Part shown: one piece after another, positions 1-9,647 of the stretch
Layout of the letters: the number at the start of each line of letters is the position of its first letter
Position numbering within the stretch: the stretch's first letter is position 1
Source: Acidobacteriota bacterium
GTDB taxonomy: Bacteria; Acidobacteriota; Terriglobia; Terriglobales; Acidobacteriaceae
DNA length: 64,000 nt
Assembly (NCBI GenBank): GCA_003225555.1
Contig: QIAM01000006.1
Coordinates: 124,001-188,000, forward strand
Direction of reading: 5' to 3'
Translations under genes and position numbers: made by a program
Notes under the pieces: generated by a model
What the model saw: only the letters and a program-made list of their open reading frames with translations
Database searches by the model: none
Told to the model about the DNA's origin: nothing

Positions 1-40
1 TTGCGGCCGGCGGCGTAACGTTCGCCGGGCAGCGCCCTCA

Positions 41-105
41 GTGGCTGAAGCCACGTTTGATCTTGCGGCACTTACGGCGCGGCTGGAAGCCGCGCCCTTT
101 CAAAA
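41..105. repeat. REP-like double hairpin
   Basis: Two perfect short palindromes lie here. GTGGCT-GA-AGCCAC is at 41-54. GGCGCGGCT-GGA-AGCCGCGCC is at 76-96. The same plan, an 8-9 bp stem around a purine-rich 3-base loop, recurs at 9648-9666 and 9767-9785. This suggests a dispersed REP-type family. A short open frame runs through it but it looks like translated repeat, not a gene. Confidence 0.6.
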
Positions 106-180
106 CAGAACCGCAATCGAGCGTTTCAAAACAACCGCAATCGAGCCCGTTCGAAACAGAATCGCAATCGAGCGTTTCAG
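101..180. repeat. Three-copy imperfect tandem repeat
   Basis: Three imperfect copies of a roughly 25 bp unit with the core GCAATCGAGC sit in a row, separated by variants of TTTCAAAACA. The remaining upstream region (181-336) holds no gene. It carries an AT-rich stretch, TTATAAAAT near 300-308, that could be part of the promoter for the oxygenase gene that follows. Confidence 0.6.
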
Positions 181-336
181 CAAGAGGCGAGCGTCAGCCC
201 GGTTAGAATCGTTGCATTGTAGGGACCTGATTCCAGGACACGATGAGGGGATCGCCGGAAGCATCCATCCGCGCCAGTTTTCGCATTACAATAGCAGGCG
301 ATTATAAAATTCTTTCGTACGCATGAGAGTGTGAAC

Positions 337-1464
337 ATGCAAGTTTCCCTGAAGAAGGTCCTGGCCAGTTACGACGATCGCGCTCCACTGGCGGAGGCGT
401 CGACAATTCCGGCTCCCTGGTACGTGGATCCTCGCATTGCAGAACTCGAGCGCCAGAATGTGTTCGGACGAACCTGGCAGTTGGTGGCGCGTACGGATCA
501 GTTGCGGAAGCCGGGCGAGTTCGTCTCGACCCTTATCGCGGGAGAGCCGGTCGTTGTTGTGCGCGGAAATGATGGTGAACTGCGCGCGTTCTACAACGTG
601 TGCCGGCATCATGCGGCGGCTGTTGTGACGCAACCGTGTGGGCAGGCGGCGATGCTGCAGTGTCCGTATCACGGCTGGAGGTACGGGCTGGATGGATCTC
701 TGAAGGGAATGCCGGAGTTCGATGGCGTGCAGAACTTCGACCGTGCGCAAAACGGCCTGGTGCCGGTTCGAGTGGGCACTTGGGAGTGCTTTGTTTTCGC
801 GAACCTTGATCCGCAGGCGATGCCGCTGGAGCAATTCCTTGGCGGACTGATCCAGCGCGGGGCGCCTCTGGGGATCAGCAAGCTGCACTTCTTCGATCGC
901 CGGAGCTACAACATTCATTGCAACTGGAAGGTTTTTGTCGACAACTATCTCGATGGCGGATACCACGTGCCCCATCTTCACAAGGGGCTGAATTCGGTGC
1001 TCGATTACAAGCAGTACACCATCGAAAACGAAGACCGGTATTGTCTGCAGTCCAGTCCCATGGTCTCCTCCAGCGAGGATGCGGCCACGGGAGCTACGCG
1101 CAAGGGAGATCGCGCGTGGTATTTCTGGCAGTATCCTAATCTGATGATCAACTGTTACGAGGGATACATGGATACGAATTACGTGATCCCGGTGGATGTG
1201 GACCATTGCAGTGTCGTTTTCGATTTCTACTTCAGCGATGTAAGCGAGGAGCGGCTCGCATACAACACGGAGTCGGTCAACGTGGGCAATCGCGTGCAGG
1301 ATGAAGATCTCGGGATATGTGAAGACGTGCAGCGTGGGTTGAAGTCGCGGGCCTACGGGGCCGGGCGCCTTTCTGTGCGGCGCGAGGCGGGTGAGCAACT
1401 GTTTCATCGGCTGCTGGCAGCGGATTTGAGAGGTGGAATCGCCGCCCTTGTTGCCGCCGACTGA
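337..1464 (+). CDS. Rieske non-heme iron oxygenase, alpha subunit
   Basis: This is a 375-residue terminal oxygenase of the ring-hydroxylating / choline-monooxygenase-like superfamily, expected to use electrons from a separate reductase to oxygenate a small organic substrate in the cytoplasm. The Rieske [2Fe-2S] ligands are visible as C89-x-H91 and C109-x2-H112 (CPYHGW). The mononuclear iron site has H210 and H215 in a DGGYHVPHLH motif. I chose the ATG at 337 over the in-frame GTG at 331 because GAGAG lies about 9 bases upstream of it. No ferredoxin or reductase gene is adjacent, so electron donor and substrate are unknown. It converges with the hydrolase gene, leaving 12 bases between stop codons. 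Family is secure; the substrate cannot be read from the sequence. Confidence 0.9.
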   Translation: MQVSLKKVLASYDDRAPLAEASTIPAPWYVDPRIAELERQNVFGRTWQLVARTDQLRKPGEFVSTLIAGEPVVVVRGNDGELRAFYNVCRHHAAAVVTQPCGQAAMLQCPYHGWRYGLDGSLKGMPEFDGVQNFDRAQNGLVPVRVGTWECFVFANLDPQAMPLEQFLGGLIQRGAPLGISKLHFFDRRSYNIHCNWKVFVDNYLDGGYHVPHLHKGLNSVLDYKQYTIENEDRYCLQSSPMVSSSEDAATGATRKGDRAWYFWQYPNLMINCYEGYMDTNYVIPVDVDHCSVVFDFYFSDVSEERLAYNTESVNVGNRVQDEDLGICEDVQRGLKSRAYGAGRLSVRREAGEQLFHRLLAADLRGGIAALVAAD

Positions 1465-1476
1465 CTTCTCTACGAA

Positions 1477-3534
1477 TCACTGATGGTCGCGGGGAATTGT
1501 CTCCTGCCAGGTCTTCGATTTGATCAGCTGACCGTTCTTCAATAGCTCACGCGTGTATTTGTAATAGAAATTCTTCTGGTCGGCCGTGACCAGAAGGTGT
1601 CCGCGCCAGGTCAGCGTGCGGCCATTTAGCGTGAAGATGCTTTCCGCCTCGCCACGGACCGAGCAGGTCTCGGGGTGAGCGTCGTCGGCTTCGTAGGTCA
1701 TGCTCTCGAAGTCGTCTTCTTTTCCCCACGGGAACTCGTAAGAATCCTTGCCTTTCCAGTGAACGGTGGCCTTCTGGCGCGCTTCGTCTCGCTCGACTGT
1801 CCACTCGCCTGGGAAGGGAAATCCTTCCTCCTTCATATCGGGTCGTTCATCGGAGGGCTGGGGCGGTGAAAATGTCGGCGGAGTTGTGCCCTGGACTGGG
1901 ACAACCGGAAGCACCAACCGCGAACCGTTGTTTCCTCCGAGTTCGAGTGATGTTGTCATGGCGTACGGAGTTGGCAGCATCATCGGCCATAGTGCGTTTG
2001 AGATCGCAACCCGGATACGGTGGCCTATAGGGAAGACCCAGGAAGTCAGGTGCATCTCGATGTCGAGAGGATAGACCCTGCCGGGTTCCAGATCGCGGGG
2101 TTCCGACATCGACTCGCGTTGGGCGCCGTTGATTCCTGCGCCCGTGATCTGTGTAACCGTGCCATCCGGCGCCACGTCCGAGAGGCGGGCAAACCAGTTG
2201 GCCAACGGGGCCGTGGCCGAGGCTCCCAGCAGAGCGTGGGGACGGCCAAGGATCGCGAGTTCTTCCTGAAATGGCGCAGAGTCGTAGACCAGACTGAAGG
2301 CGTCCACTGGCCGTGGATCACTCAACAACTCTCCCCACCAGAATCCAGCCTCGACGCCAACTGAGGGAACGTAGTTGAGTTTGTGGACATCCTGTTTAGC
2401 GGCGGAGTTCGCGAGAGCGTGATCCGGCTGCAGAAAGAATGTGGACACTTTAGCGTCCTTCGGGGGCCACACGCCCTCGCGACGCCAGGCGCCGGGAACT
2501 TCCTGCAGATTCGGATCGGGTGGATGCCAGTGCTGCATGTAGATCACAAGCCGGGGATCTTGCTCCACTCCGGTATCGCGGCCCTTGAGCCAATGATCAA
2601 ACCAGCGTACGGCCTGGTCGCGCCATTCGATCTGCGGGCCAAAGGCGGGATCGTGGGGGAAGGTATGGTTCCACGGGCCGACGATTGCTCGCACTTGACC
2701 CTTGGCTTGCTTGAGCATGTCGATCACGTTGTCACGATAGCCGTCCTGCAGGCCGCCAATTAAGAAACTCGGGATCGTGATTTCGCTCAACGGACGCACA
2801 GGCTTGCGCCAGAACGGGCCGTCGTGCTGGTGCTTGAGATAGAGCAGCGACCAGGGCGGTGTTTCGAAACGCGGTCCGAGGATTTTCTCGTCGAGCGTGT
2901 AGTCCGGAGCGCCCGTCCAGCCTTGCGCCATGTCCATGTTCAATTCGAATTCGTCGATGTGGACGATGCCGTCGATGTAGTGCACGTCGTCGTGGAACAG
3001 TTCTGCCGTTGCATCGACGGCAAGGATTGCTTTCAAGGCCGGAGGATGCCTCATCGCCATTTGCAGCGAGTTGAATCCTCCCCACGAGATGCCGAACATG
3101 CCGACATTGCCATTCGACCAGGATTGGTGCGCTAGCCAGTCGATAATCTGCTCGCCGTCGACTTGCTCTTGCTCGGAGTATTCGCGCTCGGGTGGAACTC
3201 CTTCGCTTGCTCCAAAGCCGCGAATATCCACACGGACGCTGACGTAGCCTCGCTTCGCGAAGTAAGCATGCTTCGGATAGTCGCCCGCAGCGGTTCCATC
3301 ATCCTTGCGGTACGGGAGGTATTCGAGCAGGGCAGGGAACTTCTCGCCCGCCTTCGCGCCGTCAGGCATGTACAGTGTTACGGCTAGGCGAATCCCGTCC
3401 TTCATTGGAATCCATGCCTGCTCCATGCGAACACCGTAGACGGGTGGTGACGGCGGTTCGCTCGCAAGAGTGCAGATGGAAAACGTACCCAGAAGAATCC
3501 ACAGACAGGTCAACCTAGCAGTCTTCTTCGCCAA
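1477..3534 (-). CDS. Secreted CocE/NonD-family alpha/beta hydrolase
   Basis: The product (685 aa from this start) belongs to the CocE / X-Pro dipeptidyl-peptidase S15 group, serine hydrolases acting on acyl esters, amides or Pro-peptides. The nucleophile is S150 in GISWGG. The acid is probably the Asp in IGGLQDGYRDN and the base the His in GPWNHTF. The C-terminal jelly-roll half is present (LTSWVFPIGHRIRVAISN). A TTG at 3534 is preceded by GGAG at good spacing and gives a clean signal peptide (MAKKTARLTCLWILLGTFS, then LAS). A GTG at 3597 would overlap the regulator gene and add 21 unconserved-looking residues, so I prefer TTG. It is last in the operon, so it may be a periplasmic scavenging enzyme under the two-component system. 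Confidence 0.88.
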   Translation of the reverse strand: MAKKTARLTCLWILLGTFSICTLASEPPSPPVYGVRMEQAWIPMKDGIRLAVTLYMPDGAKAGEKFPALLEYLPYRKDDGTAAGDYPKHAYFAKRGYVSVRVDIRGFGASEGVPPEREYSEQEQVDGEQIIDWLAHQSWSNGNVGMFGISWGGFNSLQMAMRHPPALKAILAVDATAELFHDDVHYIDGIVHIDEFELNMDMAQGWTGAPDYTLDEKILGPRFETPPWSLLYLKHQHDGPFWRKPVRPLSEITIPSFLIGGLQDGYRDNVIDMLKQAKGQVRAIVGPWNHTFPHDPAFGPQIEWRDQAVRWFDHWLKGRDTGVEQDPRLVIYMQHWHPPDPNLQEVPGAWRREGVWPPKDAKVSTFFLQPDHALANSAAKQDVHKLNYVPSVGVEAGFWWGELLSDPRPVDAFSLVYDSAPFQEELAILGRPHALLGASATAPLANWFARLSDVAPDGTVTQITGAGINGAQRESMSEPRDLEPGRVYPLDIEMHLTSWVFPIGHRIRVAISNALWPMMLPTPYAMTTSLELGGNNGSRLVLPVVPVQGTTPPTFSPPQPSDERPDMKEEGFPFPGEWTVERDEARQKATVHWKGKDSYEFPWGKEDDFESMTYEADDAHPETCSVRGEAESIFTLNGRTLTWRGHLLVTADQKNFYYKYTRELLKNGQLIKSKTWQETIPRDHQ

Positions 3535-3574
3535 AGTGGTTCTCCGAAGCGGTCGAACGAGTCGTGAGCTCAAG

Positions 3575-4996
3575 TCAGTCCTGCCTATCCTGCTCACGGC
3601 GCATGGCGCGTAGATCGATTCCGAGTTGCTCTGCCTTCTTATACAGGTGACTGCGCTCCAGCCCTAGCGCCTTGGCGGCGAGAGTAACATTCTGATGGCT
3701 GCGTTTGAGTTCGGCCTGGATGACTTCGCGTTCGAACGACTGTACGCGGTCTGCGAGCGGGCCAGCCCCAAGAGCGGTGGCAGTCAGATGCGCGCCGGGC
3801 AAAGTCTTTGGCAGTGCCAGTTGAACTGTCGCGAGGTCGACCTGGCCGTCGGTTGCAAGCAGCATCAGACGCTCGACTATGTTGCGCAACTCGCGCACGT
3901 TGCCCGGCCAGGGATGTGCCTGCAGGGCTTCCATCGCTTCCGCTGAAAAGGGAACCGCCTTCCATCCATTCTGTGCGCACACCTGCGCTGCGAAGTGCTC
4001 GACCAGCGCGAGGATGTCCTCAGATCGGTCGCGGAGCGGGGGCAACACGAGAGGGAAAACGTAGATTCGGTGGAACAAGTCCTGGCGGAACTTTTCGTCA
4101 CGAACCCGGGCTTCGAGGTCTCGGTGGGTTGCCACTAGCACGCGAACATCCACGGCCACCGGCTTGTCGCCGCCGATGCGTTCGATTTCGCCTTCTTCCA
4201 GCACTCGCAATAGCTTGGCCTGCATGGCAAGCGGCATGTCGCCGATTTCGTCCAGAAAAATGGTGCCGCCGTCGGCCTGTTCGAACTTTCCGATGTGACG
4301 GCCTGCCGCTCCCGTAAAAGAGCCCTTCTCGTGACCGAACAATTCCGATTCGATCAACTCTGCGGGCACGGCGGCGCAGTTCAGGGTGATGAATGGACCT
4401 GCGGCCCGCGCACTGCGGTCATGAATGGTACGAGCGACTAATTCTTTTCCCGTGCCCGTCTCTCCCAGGATGCAAACGCGTGTCTCGCTGGCGGCCACGC
4501 GTTCCACCTGCGCCATGACCCGCCGCATCGCCTCACCCTGCCACACGATTCGATGTTTGCCCAAGCGCTGGCGCAGTTGCCGGTTTTCGCTCTCGAGGCG
4601 TTGCAGCTTTAGCACGTTTTCAACGGTGAGCAGAAGTTTCTCGGTAGAAATCGGCTTTTCCAGAAAATCCAACGCACCCAGCCGCGTTGCCCGGACCGCC
4701 ATTTCGATGTGTGCCTGGCCCGACATCATTACGACCGGAGCCAAGACTCCTTGCATCTTGAGTTCTTCGAGCAATGCAAGGCCGTCTTTTCCCGGCATCA
4801 CCACGTCAGACAGAATCAAATCGAAGTGCTGAGACTTCGCCAGCTCAAGAGCTTTGGCGGCGTTGTCGCAGACGGTTGCCTCGTGTCGGGCGAGGCGAAA
4901 TACGCGTGACAACGATGCCAGGGTGTTGGCCTCATCGTCCACGATCAGCAGATGTGCTTTCGGCGGCAACAATCCTCCTTGCTCGTTCGCATCCAC
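3575..4996 (-). CDS. NtrC/NtrX-family sigma-54-dependent response regulator
   Basis: This is a 473-residue regulator with three domains. The receiver (about 15-130) has its phospho-acceptor at D64 in [10 protein letters not shown]. The AAA+ domain (about 150-390) has Walker A GETGTGKE at 178-185, the sigma-54 contact loop GSFTGA at 225-230 (Ser in place of the usual Ala) and Walker B GGTIFLDE at 243-250. A Fis-type helix-turn-helix follows near 425-465. It starts 2 bases after the kinase stop codon, so the two are translationally linked and almost surely a cognate pair. The loop indicates that it activates sigma-54 promoters. Targets are not identifiable; I found no convincing GG-N10-GC promoter element in the window. 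Confidence 0.95.
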   Translation of the reverse strand: MDANEQGGLLPPKAHLLIVDDEANTLASLSRVFRLARHEATVCDNAAKALELAKSQHFDLILSDVVMPGKDGLALLEELKMQGVLAPVVMMSGQAHIEMAVRATRLGALDFLEKPISTEKLLLTVENVLKLQRLESENRQLRQRLGKHRIVWQGEAMRRVMAQVERVAASETRVCILGETGTGKELVARTIHDRSARAAGPFITLNCAAVPAELIESELFGHEKGSFTGAAGRHIGKFEQADGGTIFLDEIGDMPLAMQAKLLRVLEEGEIERIGGDKPVAVDVRVLVATHRDLEARVRDEKFRQDLFHRIYVFPLVLPPLRDRSEDILALVEHFAAQVCAQNGWKAVPFSAEAMEALQAHPWPGNVRELRNIVERLMLLATDGQVDLATVQLALPKTLPGAHLTATALGAGPLADRVQSFEREVIQAELKRSHQNVTLAAKALGLERSHLYKKAEQLGIDLRAMRREQDRQD

Positions 4997-4998
4997 GT

Positions 4999-6855
4999 TC
5001 AGCCGTTGCTTTGGCTGACTTCGCTTGCGGCAGGGACGATCCGCAGTGTATCTGGATTTCGTGGCAACTCGATTACGAATGTTGTTCCCCGTCCCGGCTG
5101 GCTCTGAACACTGATTCTGCCGCCGTGATCGCTGACCACCGATTGCACGATCGCCAACCCCAGTCCTGTGCCGTGCTGTTTAGTTGTGTAGTACGGAGTG
5201 AAAATGCGTTCGCACTCTTCGGGCGTCAGGCCGGAGCCGGTGTCGGCGACTTCGATGATGATTTTCCCGTCTTCGCGGTCGCTGCGCAAGGTCAGCGCGC
5301 CGCCATTGGGCATGGCGTCCATGGCATTGAGTACGAGATTCGAGAGCGCGCGATGCACGAGTTCAGGGTCCGCTGCGATTGTTCGGAGTTCGTCATCGAG
5401 ATCGAGATGGCAGGCAATCGGTGGGCGGCCTGGAGCCTGTAACTGAGCTCGAAACAGCTGCGCAACTGCGCGGAGAATGTCGTTTATCTGGACGTCCTGC
5501 AGTTGCGGCTGCGGCATCCTCGAGAACTCGCTGAAGCGCCCGATGATTCCCTTCAGGTTCGAGATCTCCGCCAGCAGTGTGCGCGCGCTTTCGCGGAAAA
5601 CCTCGTCGAACTGATTGGAGTCGGACTGCCTGGCACGCAACAGGTTTTCTACCGTCAGCTGCAGAGGGAAGAGTGGATTCTTCAATTCGTGGGCCAGTCG
5701 CCGCGCCAGCTCGCGCCATGCCGCCACGCGTTCGGTTTGTACCAGGCGCTCTTTCTGATTCAACAATTCCGCGGTCATGCGGTTAAAGGACCCTGCCAGC
5801 TGCGCAACCTCATCATCGCCGGACGCGTCCACCCTGGCATTCCAGTTTCCCGCGGTAACTTCCTGTGCAGCCAATGCAAGCTGCTCAACCCGGCGAGTCA
5901 CACGCGCCGCGGCCCAACTGCTAAGCAGAATAGCGAGAACAATTCCGCCGCTGCCCACCAGCAGCGCCGAATCACGAATGTGCCGTTTCAGCTCCACATA
6001 AGAACGCCGCGAGTTGCCCACCAGCAGGATCCCCAGCAGAGGATGTTCGCTTCCATTCCCACGGAGCGGGACGGCGTGAAACAGTTCGTCATCGGCCTGA
6101 TCAGCGGACCAGTGGATCACCCCGGCCATCTCCTGGTTGGATTGCCGTACCGCTTGAATGATGGGCGCAAACTTGTCGACGGATCGTGGGTCTGAAAGGG
6201 GGGTGTTGCCCGAAGCGGGCTCGACAAGCAAATCCGAAGAAAATCGGTCACCCCGATTCTGATAAAGCAGCGCGCGCGAGTCGGATGGCGTAACCAAACC
6301 TGATAGAAAGTTCTTGTCCAGCCGGCGCCCCCCCATTACGTAAATCGGGCGGTCGCCGACATGGGAGGCACGCACGGCAAATAATCCCAAGGCCGTCGAA
6401 TCCTGCACCTCTTCCTGCTTCAAGAATGCCGGCTGTTTGTCAGACGACGACAGACTCTCAAACGCGGTTTCCGGATATCCAAACTTTGCCGGCCATTGTG
6501 CCGACGAAATGATGTTCCCACGCGCGTCGACGAACTCCAGGAAGTCGAGCTGGTAGCTGTCCGCCAAAGACTTCGCGAGCTCGAAGTATCCCGAGGAGTC
6601 TGTGGAGGTGCGGTTCAGCATCGTGGCCATGCGGGTCACGGCATCCGATGCCGTCACCGTTTCCACGCGCCGTACTACCTCGGCGCCCTGGCGTTCAAAT
6701 TCGCGCTGAAATTGCGTGACCAGCGCCGCGGTCCGGTCGTTGTCCGCTTTGTCAAATGCGCGCCGCGTCATGGCCGAGACCAGCCATGCGACTGCGGCTA
6801 CGGACAGAAACACCGTGAGCGAAAATACCGCCAGCAGTTTGTGGCGAAAGGTCAT
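4999..6855 (-). CDS. NtrY-like membrane sensor histidine kinase
   Basis: The protein (618 aa) has an N-terminal membrane helix (about 7-28), a large extracytoplasmic sensor region (about 30-290), a second helix (about 293-318) and a HAMP linker. The HisKA dimerization domain has the phospho-accepting H389 in LAHELKNPLFP. The ATPase domain shows the N box (NLVLNAMDAM), G1 (DTGSGLT) and G2 (GTGLGLAI) motifs. It autophosphorylates and passes phosphate to the regulator encoded 2 bases downstream. Its start overlaps the stop of the solute-binding protein gene by four bases (ATGA), suggesting that the periplasmic protein may feed the sensor. The architecture resembles NtrY; the real signal is unknown. 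Confidence 0.94.
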   Translation of the reverse strand: MTFRHKLLAVFSLTVFLSVAAVAWLVSAMTRRAFDKADNDRTAALVTQFQREFERQGAEVVRRVETVTASDAVTRMATMLNRTSTDSSGYFELAKSLADSYQLDFLEFVDARGNIISSAQWPAKFGYPETAFESLSSSDKQPAFLKQEEVQDSTALGLFAVRASHVGDRPIYVMGGRRLDKNFLSGLVTPSDSRALLYQNRGDRFSSDLLVEPASGNTPLSDPRSVDKFAPIIQAVRQSNQEMAGVIHWSADQADDELFHAVPLRGNGSEHPLLGILLVGNSRRSYVELKRHIRDSALLVGSGGIVLAILLSSWAAARVTRRVEQLALAAQEVTAGNWNARVDASGDDEVAQLAGSFNRMTAELLNQKERLVQTERVAAWRELARRLAHELKNPLFPLQLTVENLLRARQSDSNQFDEVFRESARTLLAEISNLKGIIGRFSEFSRMPQPQLQDVQINDILRAVAQLFRAQLQAPGRPPIACHLDLDDELRTIAADPELVHRALSNLVLNAMDAMPNGGALTLRSDREDGKIIIEVADTGSGLTPEECERIFTPYYTTKQHGTGLGLAIVQSVVSDHGGRISVQSQPGRGTTFVIELPRNPDTLRIVPAASEVSQSNG

Positions 6856-8222
6856 TGCTTCTCGTTTTCCAGCCAGGCGTCAGCCAGGCTCCAGCTTCCG
6901 TCCGGCCCGGGCTTCCAGTTTCTCAGGGTGCCAGCGGCGGCATACGTTGCAGGAAGATGAAAGAGTGGGATAAGCCGCCTTGTCGCCAGCAGCGATTGCT
7001 CCGCGGAGTAAAGATCCTCGGCGGAGCCTCCGTTGATCTTAGGTGCCGGGAGGCCGATAACCGGGCCGACGTTGGCAAGCGCAATCCAGGGATCAGCGGC
7101 AGCCAAAGGAATCCGTACAACGCGCACGTCAGCGGCAGGGGTAGCAGCGGGTTGCAGCGACAATCCGGCATCCCTCGCATTCAGAGCAACGCGTTCCGCC
7201 AACAGGCGTGCTATTGGATCACTCGAATCGTACGCGATCGTCCATGTCGTCACGCCCCGAACTTGATCGCGCAGGTGGCGTGCTCGCGGCAGGTCGGTTT
7301 CAGCGGGAAACACGAATCCATAGCCGCTCATCCAGGTCGGAAGAATGCTGGGGGCAGGCTGCCCCGCGCCTTGCAGCAATACGCTGCGCATGGAGGCCCG
7401 CTCCACACTCAGTGCCAGCGCTTCACGTAGCAGTTTCTCTTCTGGAGTTGTCGCATCGCGAGCGAAAAGCAGCGCCACGAGTTCCATCGGCTCTGAACTC
7501 GAAACATGGCGGCCATCTATCGAGGCTCGATGCACCTGTTCCGGCGCAACCTCCACTAAGTCGGCGCGGCCAAGCTCAAGTGCGATTGATTGATCGTGAT
7601 AGTTTTTGCCCACTTCGATCTCGATCGCGTCCAGGAATGGACGTCCACCCCAATAGTTCTCTTCCGCTGCAAGCGTCAGCTTCTTTGCCGGCTGCCAGTC
7701 GACGATGTGAAACGGCCCGGTCCCGCTCGGCTTCCCGTCCGGGTTCCTTTTGACGATCGAATTACGCGGCAGCGCAAGCTCTCCGGGTACTTCGGGATCA
7801 TTCGTTTCGCACTCGATGACTACGGAGTCTCCCTCCGCAAACACCTTCCACGATGGATTTGCGGCGCGCAACGATGCTGCCGCAATCTCCGCAGTAAGTG
7901 CGGTTCCGTCGTGAAACTTCACGTCACGGCGCAAGCGGAATTGCCAACGCTGATTTCCCAGTGCCGCCTGCCACGATAGAGCCAGCGCGGGATGCATGCG
8001 TCCGCTGCTGTCAGTTGTGAGCAGCGTTTCGAAGATCAGCAGAGTCAGATTGCGCCGCGTGAATGAGTCTGTCTGCGTGCTGTCCGAAGGGTCAAGCGTC
8101 GCCGGCGCGGCTCGCATGGCCACGTGCAATGTTCCTCCGTATTGCGGACGCGTCTCGGCCGCTGCGAGCGCGGCTGCGAGCAGGCTACTGATTACAAGCG
8201 ATGGCCAAGCGAAACGCTTCAT
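6852..8222 (-). CDS. Periplasmic solute-binding protein, family 5 (oligopeptide/DppA-like)
   Basis: The 456-residue protein has a signal peptide (MKRFAWPSLVISSLLAAALA, then AAETRP) and the SBP_bac_5 opening (YGGTLHVAMRAAPATLDP), followed by the typical FHDGTALTAE and GTGPFHIVDW segments. Such proteins bind peptides, nickel or opines for ABC importers, but no permease or ATPase gene is nearby. Its coding region overlaps the upstream gene by 38 bases and the kinase gene by 4 bases. That points to tight co-expression and possibly to a ligand-sensing rather than transport role. It is somewhat shorter than the usual 500-540 residues. Confidence 0.85.
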   Translation of the reverse strand: MKRFAWPSLVISSLLAAALAAAETRPQYGGTLHVAMRAAPATLDPSDSTQTDSFTRRNLTLLIFETLLTTDSSGRMHPALALSWQAALGNQRWQFRLRRDVKFHDGTALTAEIAAASLRAANPSWKVFAEGDSVVIECETNDPEVPGELALPRNSIVKRNPDGKPSGTGPFHIVDWQPAKKLTLAAEENYWGGRPFLDAIEIEVGKNYHDQSIALELGRADLVEVAPEQVHRASIDGRHVSSSEPMELVALLFARDATTPEEKLLREALALSVERASMRSVLLQGAGQPAPSILPTWMSGYGFVFPAETDLPRARHLRDQVRGVTTWTIAYDSSDPIARLLAERVALNARDAGLSLQPAATPAADVRVVRIPLAAADPWIALANVGPVIGLPAPKINGGSAEDLYSAEQSLLATRRLIPLFHLPATYAAAGTLRNWKPGPDGSWSLADAWLENEKQ

Positions 8223-9480
8223 AGCTTCCTGTTTCTCGATTTCTCACAACCGCAATTGCGGAGTCACCTTTCGCCTCTGTCCAAAGAGTTGTGACTTCGC
8301 CCCCGAGATCGATCGGTGCGCTTACGGCCACTGGATCGCGGTCGGGGAACTCATAAGCGCGAACCGACTCTCCTTGCTCGTTGGAACTGGTTGCCAAGAC
8401 CTGCCAGCCCGCGCCGCACGAAGTTCTCACCGAGGCCAGATTGCTATTCCAGCTGAGCCTCGCAGGCACGTCGCCGATGCCGTCTACCATGTGCAGTTGT
8501 CCATCAACAGACGCGAAGAGCCACAGCACGTACTTCTCTCGCGGCACAAAAGCGGCGGAATAGTATTTTGACAACGTCGTGAACTTGCCGACTCCCGGAG
8601 TCAATGCGCCCGTAAAAAAATTGCGGGTAGGGGCGAAAAAGCCTCTGATCGCTATGATTGTTGATGGACTTCCGCTGACCGCTCCGAAGCTGGGGAAGTT
8701 CGCGCCGCCGCCGATCAGCGAACCCACAACCAATGGCCAGGGATCATCACTCTCGCGGCAAGTCAGCGCGAGCGCCGTGCCCGTCCCACTTCGACAAAAA
8801 ACGCCGGGAAGATAAACGTCAAGCAAGTGATCTGCGGCCGGGACCAATCGACCACGCAGGTCTCGCGGCCACGGTCTTGCGTGCGTTACATTGAGCGCTT
8901 GTTGCTGCTGCCACTTTCCTCCTTGAAGCCGGTAAACCGTGACGCTTTTCGCATCGAGCACTGCGATCTGCGTTGGAGTCGGATTCTCCTCCAGCGCGGC
9001 CACGTCAAGGATGCGTTCCTCCTGCGACCACAAAGGAATTTTGCGCAGACTGAGCGGAACCGAATCATGACTGGCGAGGGAACCTTCAGGTCTTGGCACC
9101 GAGACCATTACGGCGGCGGGCTCGTTTGTTCCCTGTCGTATCTCAGCTACCCAAACATAGGAGCTTGGATTCTCGGAAAGCGAGATCGCGACTGTAGCCG
9201 CCGCCTGTTCCGGCTTCACAAGGCGCAGGCCGGCAGCTCCCAGAGCCGCGCGCAATCCGTTGGTGATGATTGCGCTATCTCGGCGGCCTAGCGACGAGCG
9301 GTTCTCCACCGTCAGCGCTACAGCGCCCGGCCCGGTAACCGAAGCTACTTTTCGCGCTAGCTCCTGCTCTGGCCCGTTCCAGTCCGCCGCGTAAACTCCA
9401 ACTGCGAGACCGAGTACCAGGAATGAAATCCGCAGAGCGGCGGTGGGGCTGGACCCTGAGCGTAACGGGCAATTCAGCAT
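8185..9480 (-). CDS. Secreted FG-GAP/propeller-like protein of unknown function
   Basis: I do not recognise a named family. The product (431 aa) has an N-terminal hydrophobic stretch (ALRISFLVLGLAVGVYAA) read as a signal peptide. An N-terminal domain (about 25-130) contains alternating alpha/beta segments. The rest is beta-rich with repeated blades of the kind (IAVLDAKSVTVYRLQGGKW) seen in FG-GAP or WD-like propellers. It is first in the operon and overlaps the solute-binding gene by 38 bases. A perfect TATAAT lies 15 bases before the ATG at 9480, which suggests that this is the true start with a very short leader; an ATG at 9516 in the same frame would add 12 residues. It is probably periplasmic or outer-membrane associated. 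Confidence 0.7.
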   Translation of the reverse strand: MLNCPLRSGSSPTAALRISFLVLGLAVGVYAADWNGPEQELARKVASVTGPGAVALTVENRSSLGRRDSAIITNGLRAALGAAGLRLVKPEQAAATVAISLSENPSSYVWVAEIRQGTNEPAAVMVSVPRPEGSLASHDSVPLSLRKIPLWSQEERILDVAALEENPTPTQIAVLDAKSVTVYRLQGGKWQQQQALNVTHARPWPRDLRGRLVPAADHLLDVYLPGVFCRSGTGTALALTCRESDDPWPLVVGSLIGGGANFPSFGAVSGSPSTIIAIRGFFAPTRNFFTGALTPGVGKFTTLSKYYSAAFVPREKYVLWLFASVDGQLHMVDGIGDVPARLSWNSNLASVRTSCGAGWQVLATSSNEQGESVRAYEFPDRDPVAVSAPIDLGGEVTTLWTEAKGDSAIAVVRNRETGSYEAFRLAIACNQ

Positions 9481-9495
9481 GTTCGGGATGGCCAA

Positions 9496-9501
9496 ATTAT
9501 A
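9496..9501 (-). promoter_or_regulatory. Possible -10 element (TATAAT) for the sensor operon
   Basis: A perfect TATAAT on the minus strand ends 15 bases before the ATG at 9480. No good -35 hexamer is visible 17 bases further upstream. If used, transcription would begin about 7 bases before the start codon, giving an almost leaderless message. Confidence 0.35.
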
Positions 9502-9647
9502 AACCGCGCTGGGCATGTGCCTCGTACCTCGCTCTGTACTGTTTGGACACCGCGAGTCTCGTGGCGGCCGCCCAGGTCCCAGGGCAAGCCGCCGCGACGA
9601 GCTGGCAACCGCTCGCTAGTGTTGCTGACAAAGCCTGCGGTTTGGGC

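Noticed and set aside
101-180. Possible CRISPR array
   Set aside because: The three units follow each other with no unique spacers of constant length, and there are no cas genes.
41-307. 88-residue open frame at the window start
   Set aside because: It translates two hairpins and a tandem repeat, so its apparent internal repetition (IERF) comes from repeat DNA.
286-1407. Minus-strand open frame (373 residues) opposite the Rieske gene
   Set aside because: The plus strand has all Rieske and iron-site motifs; the antisense frame has none.
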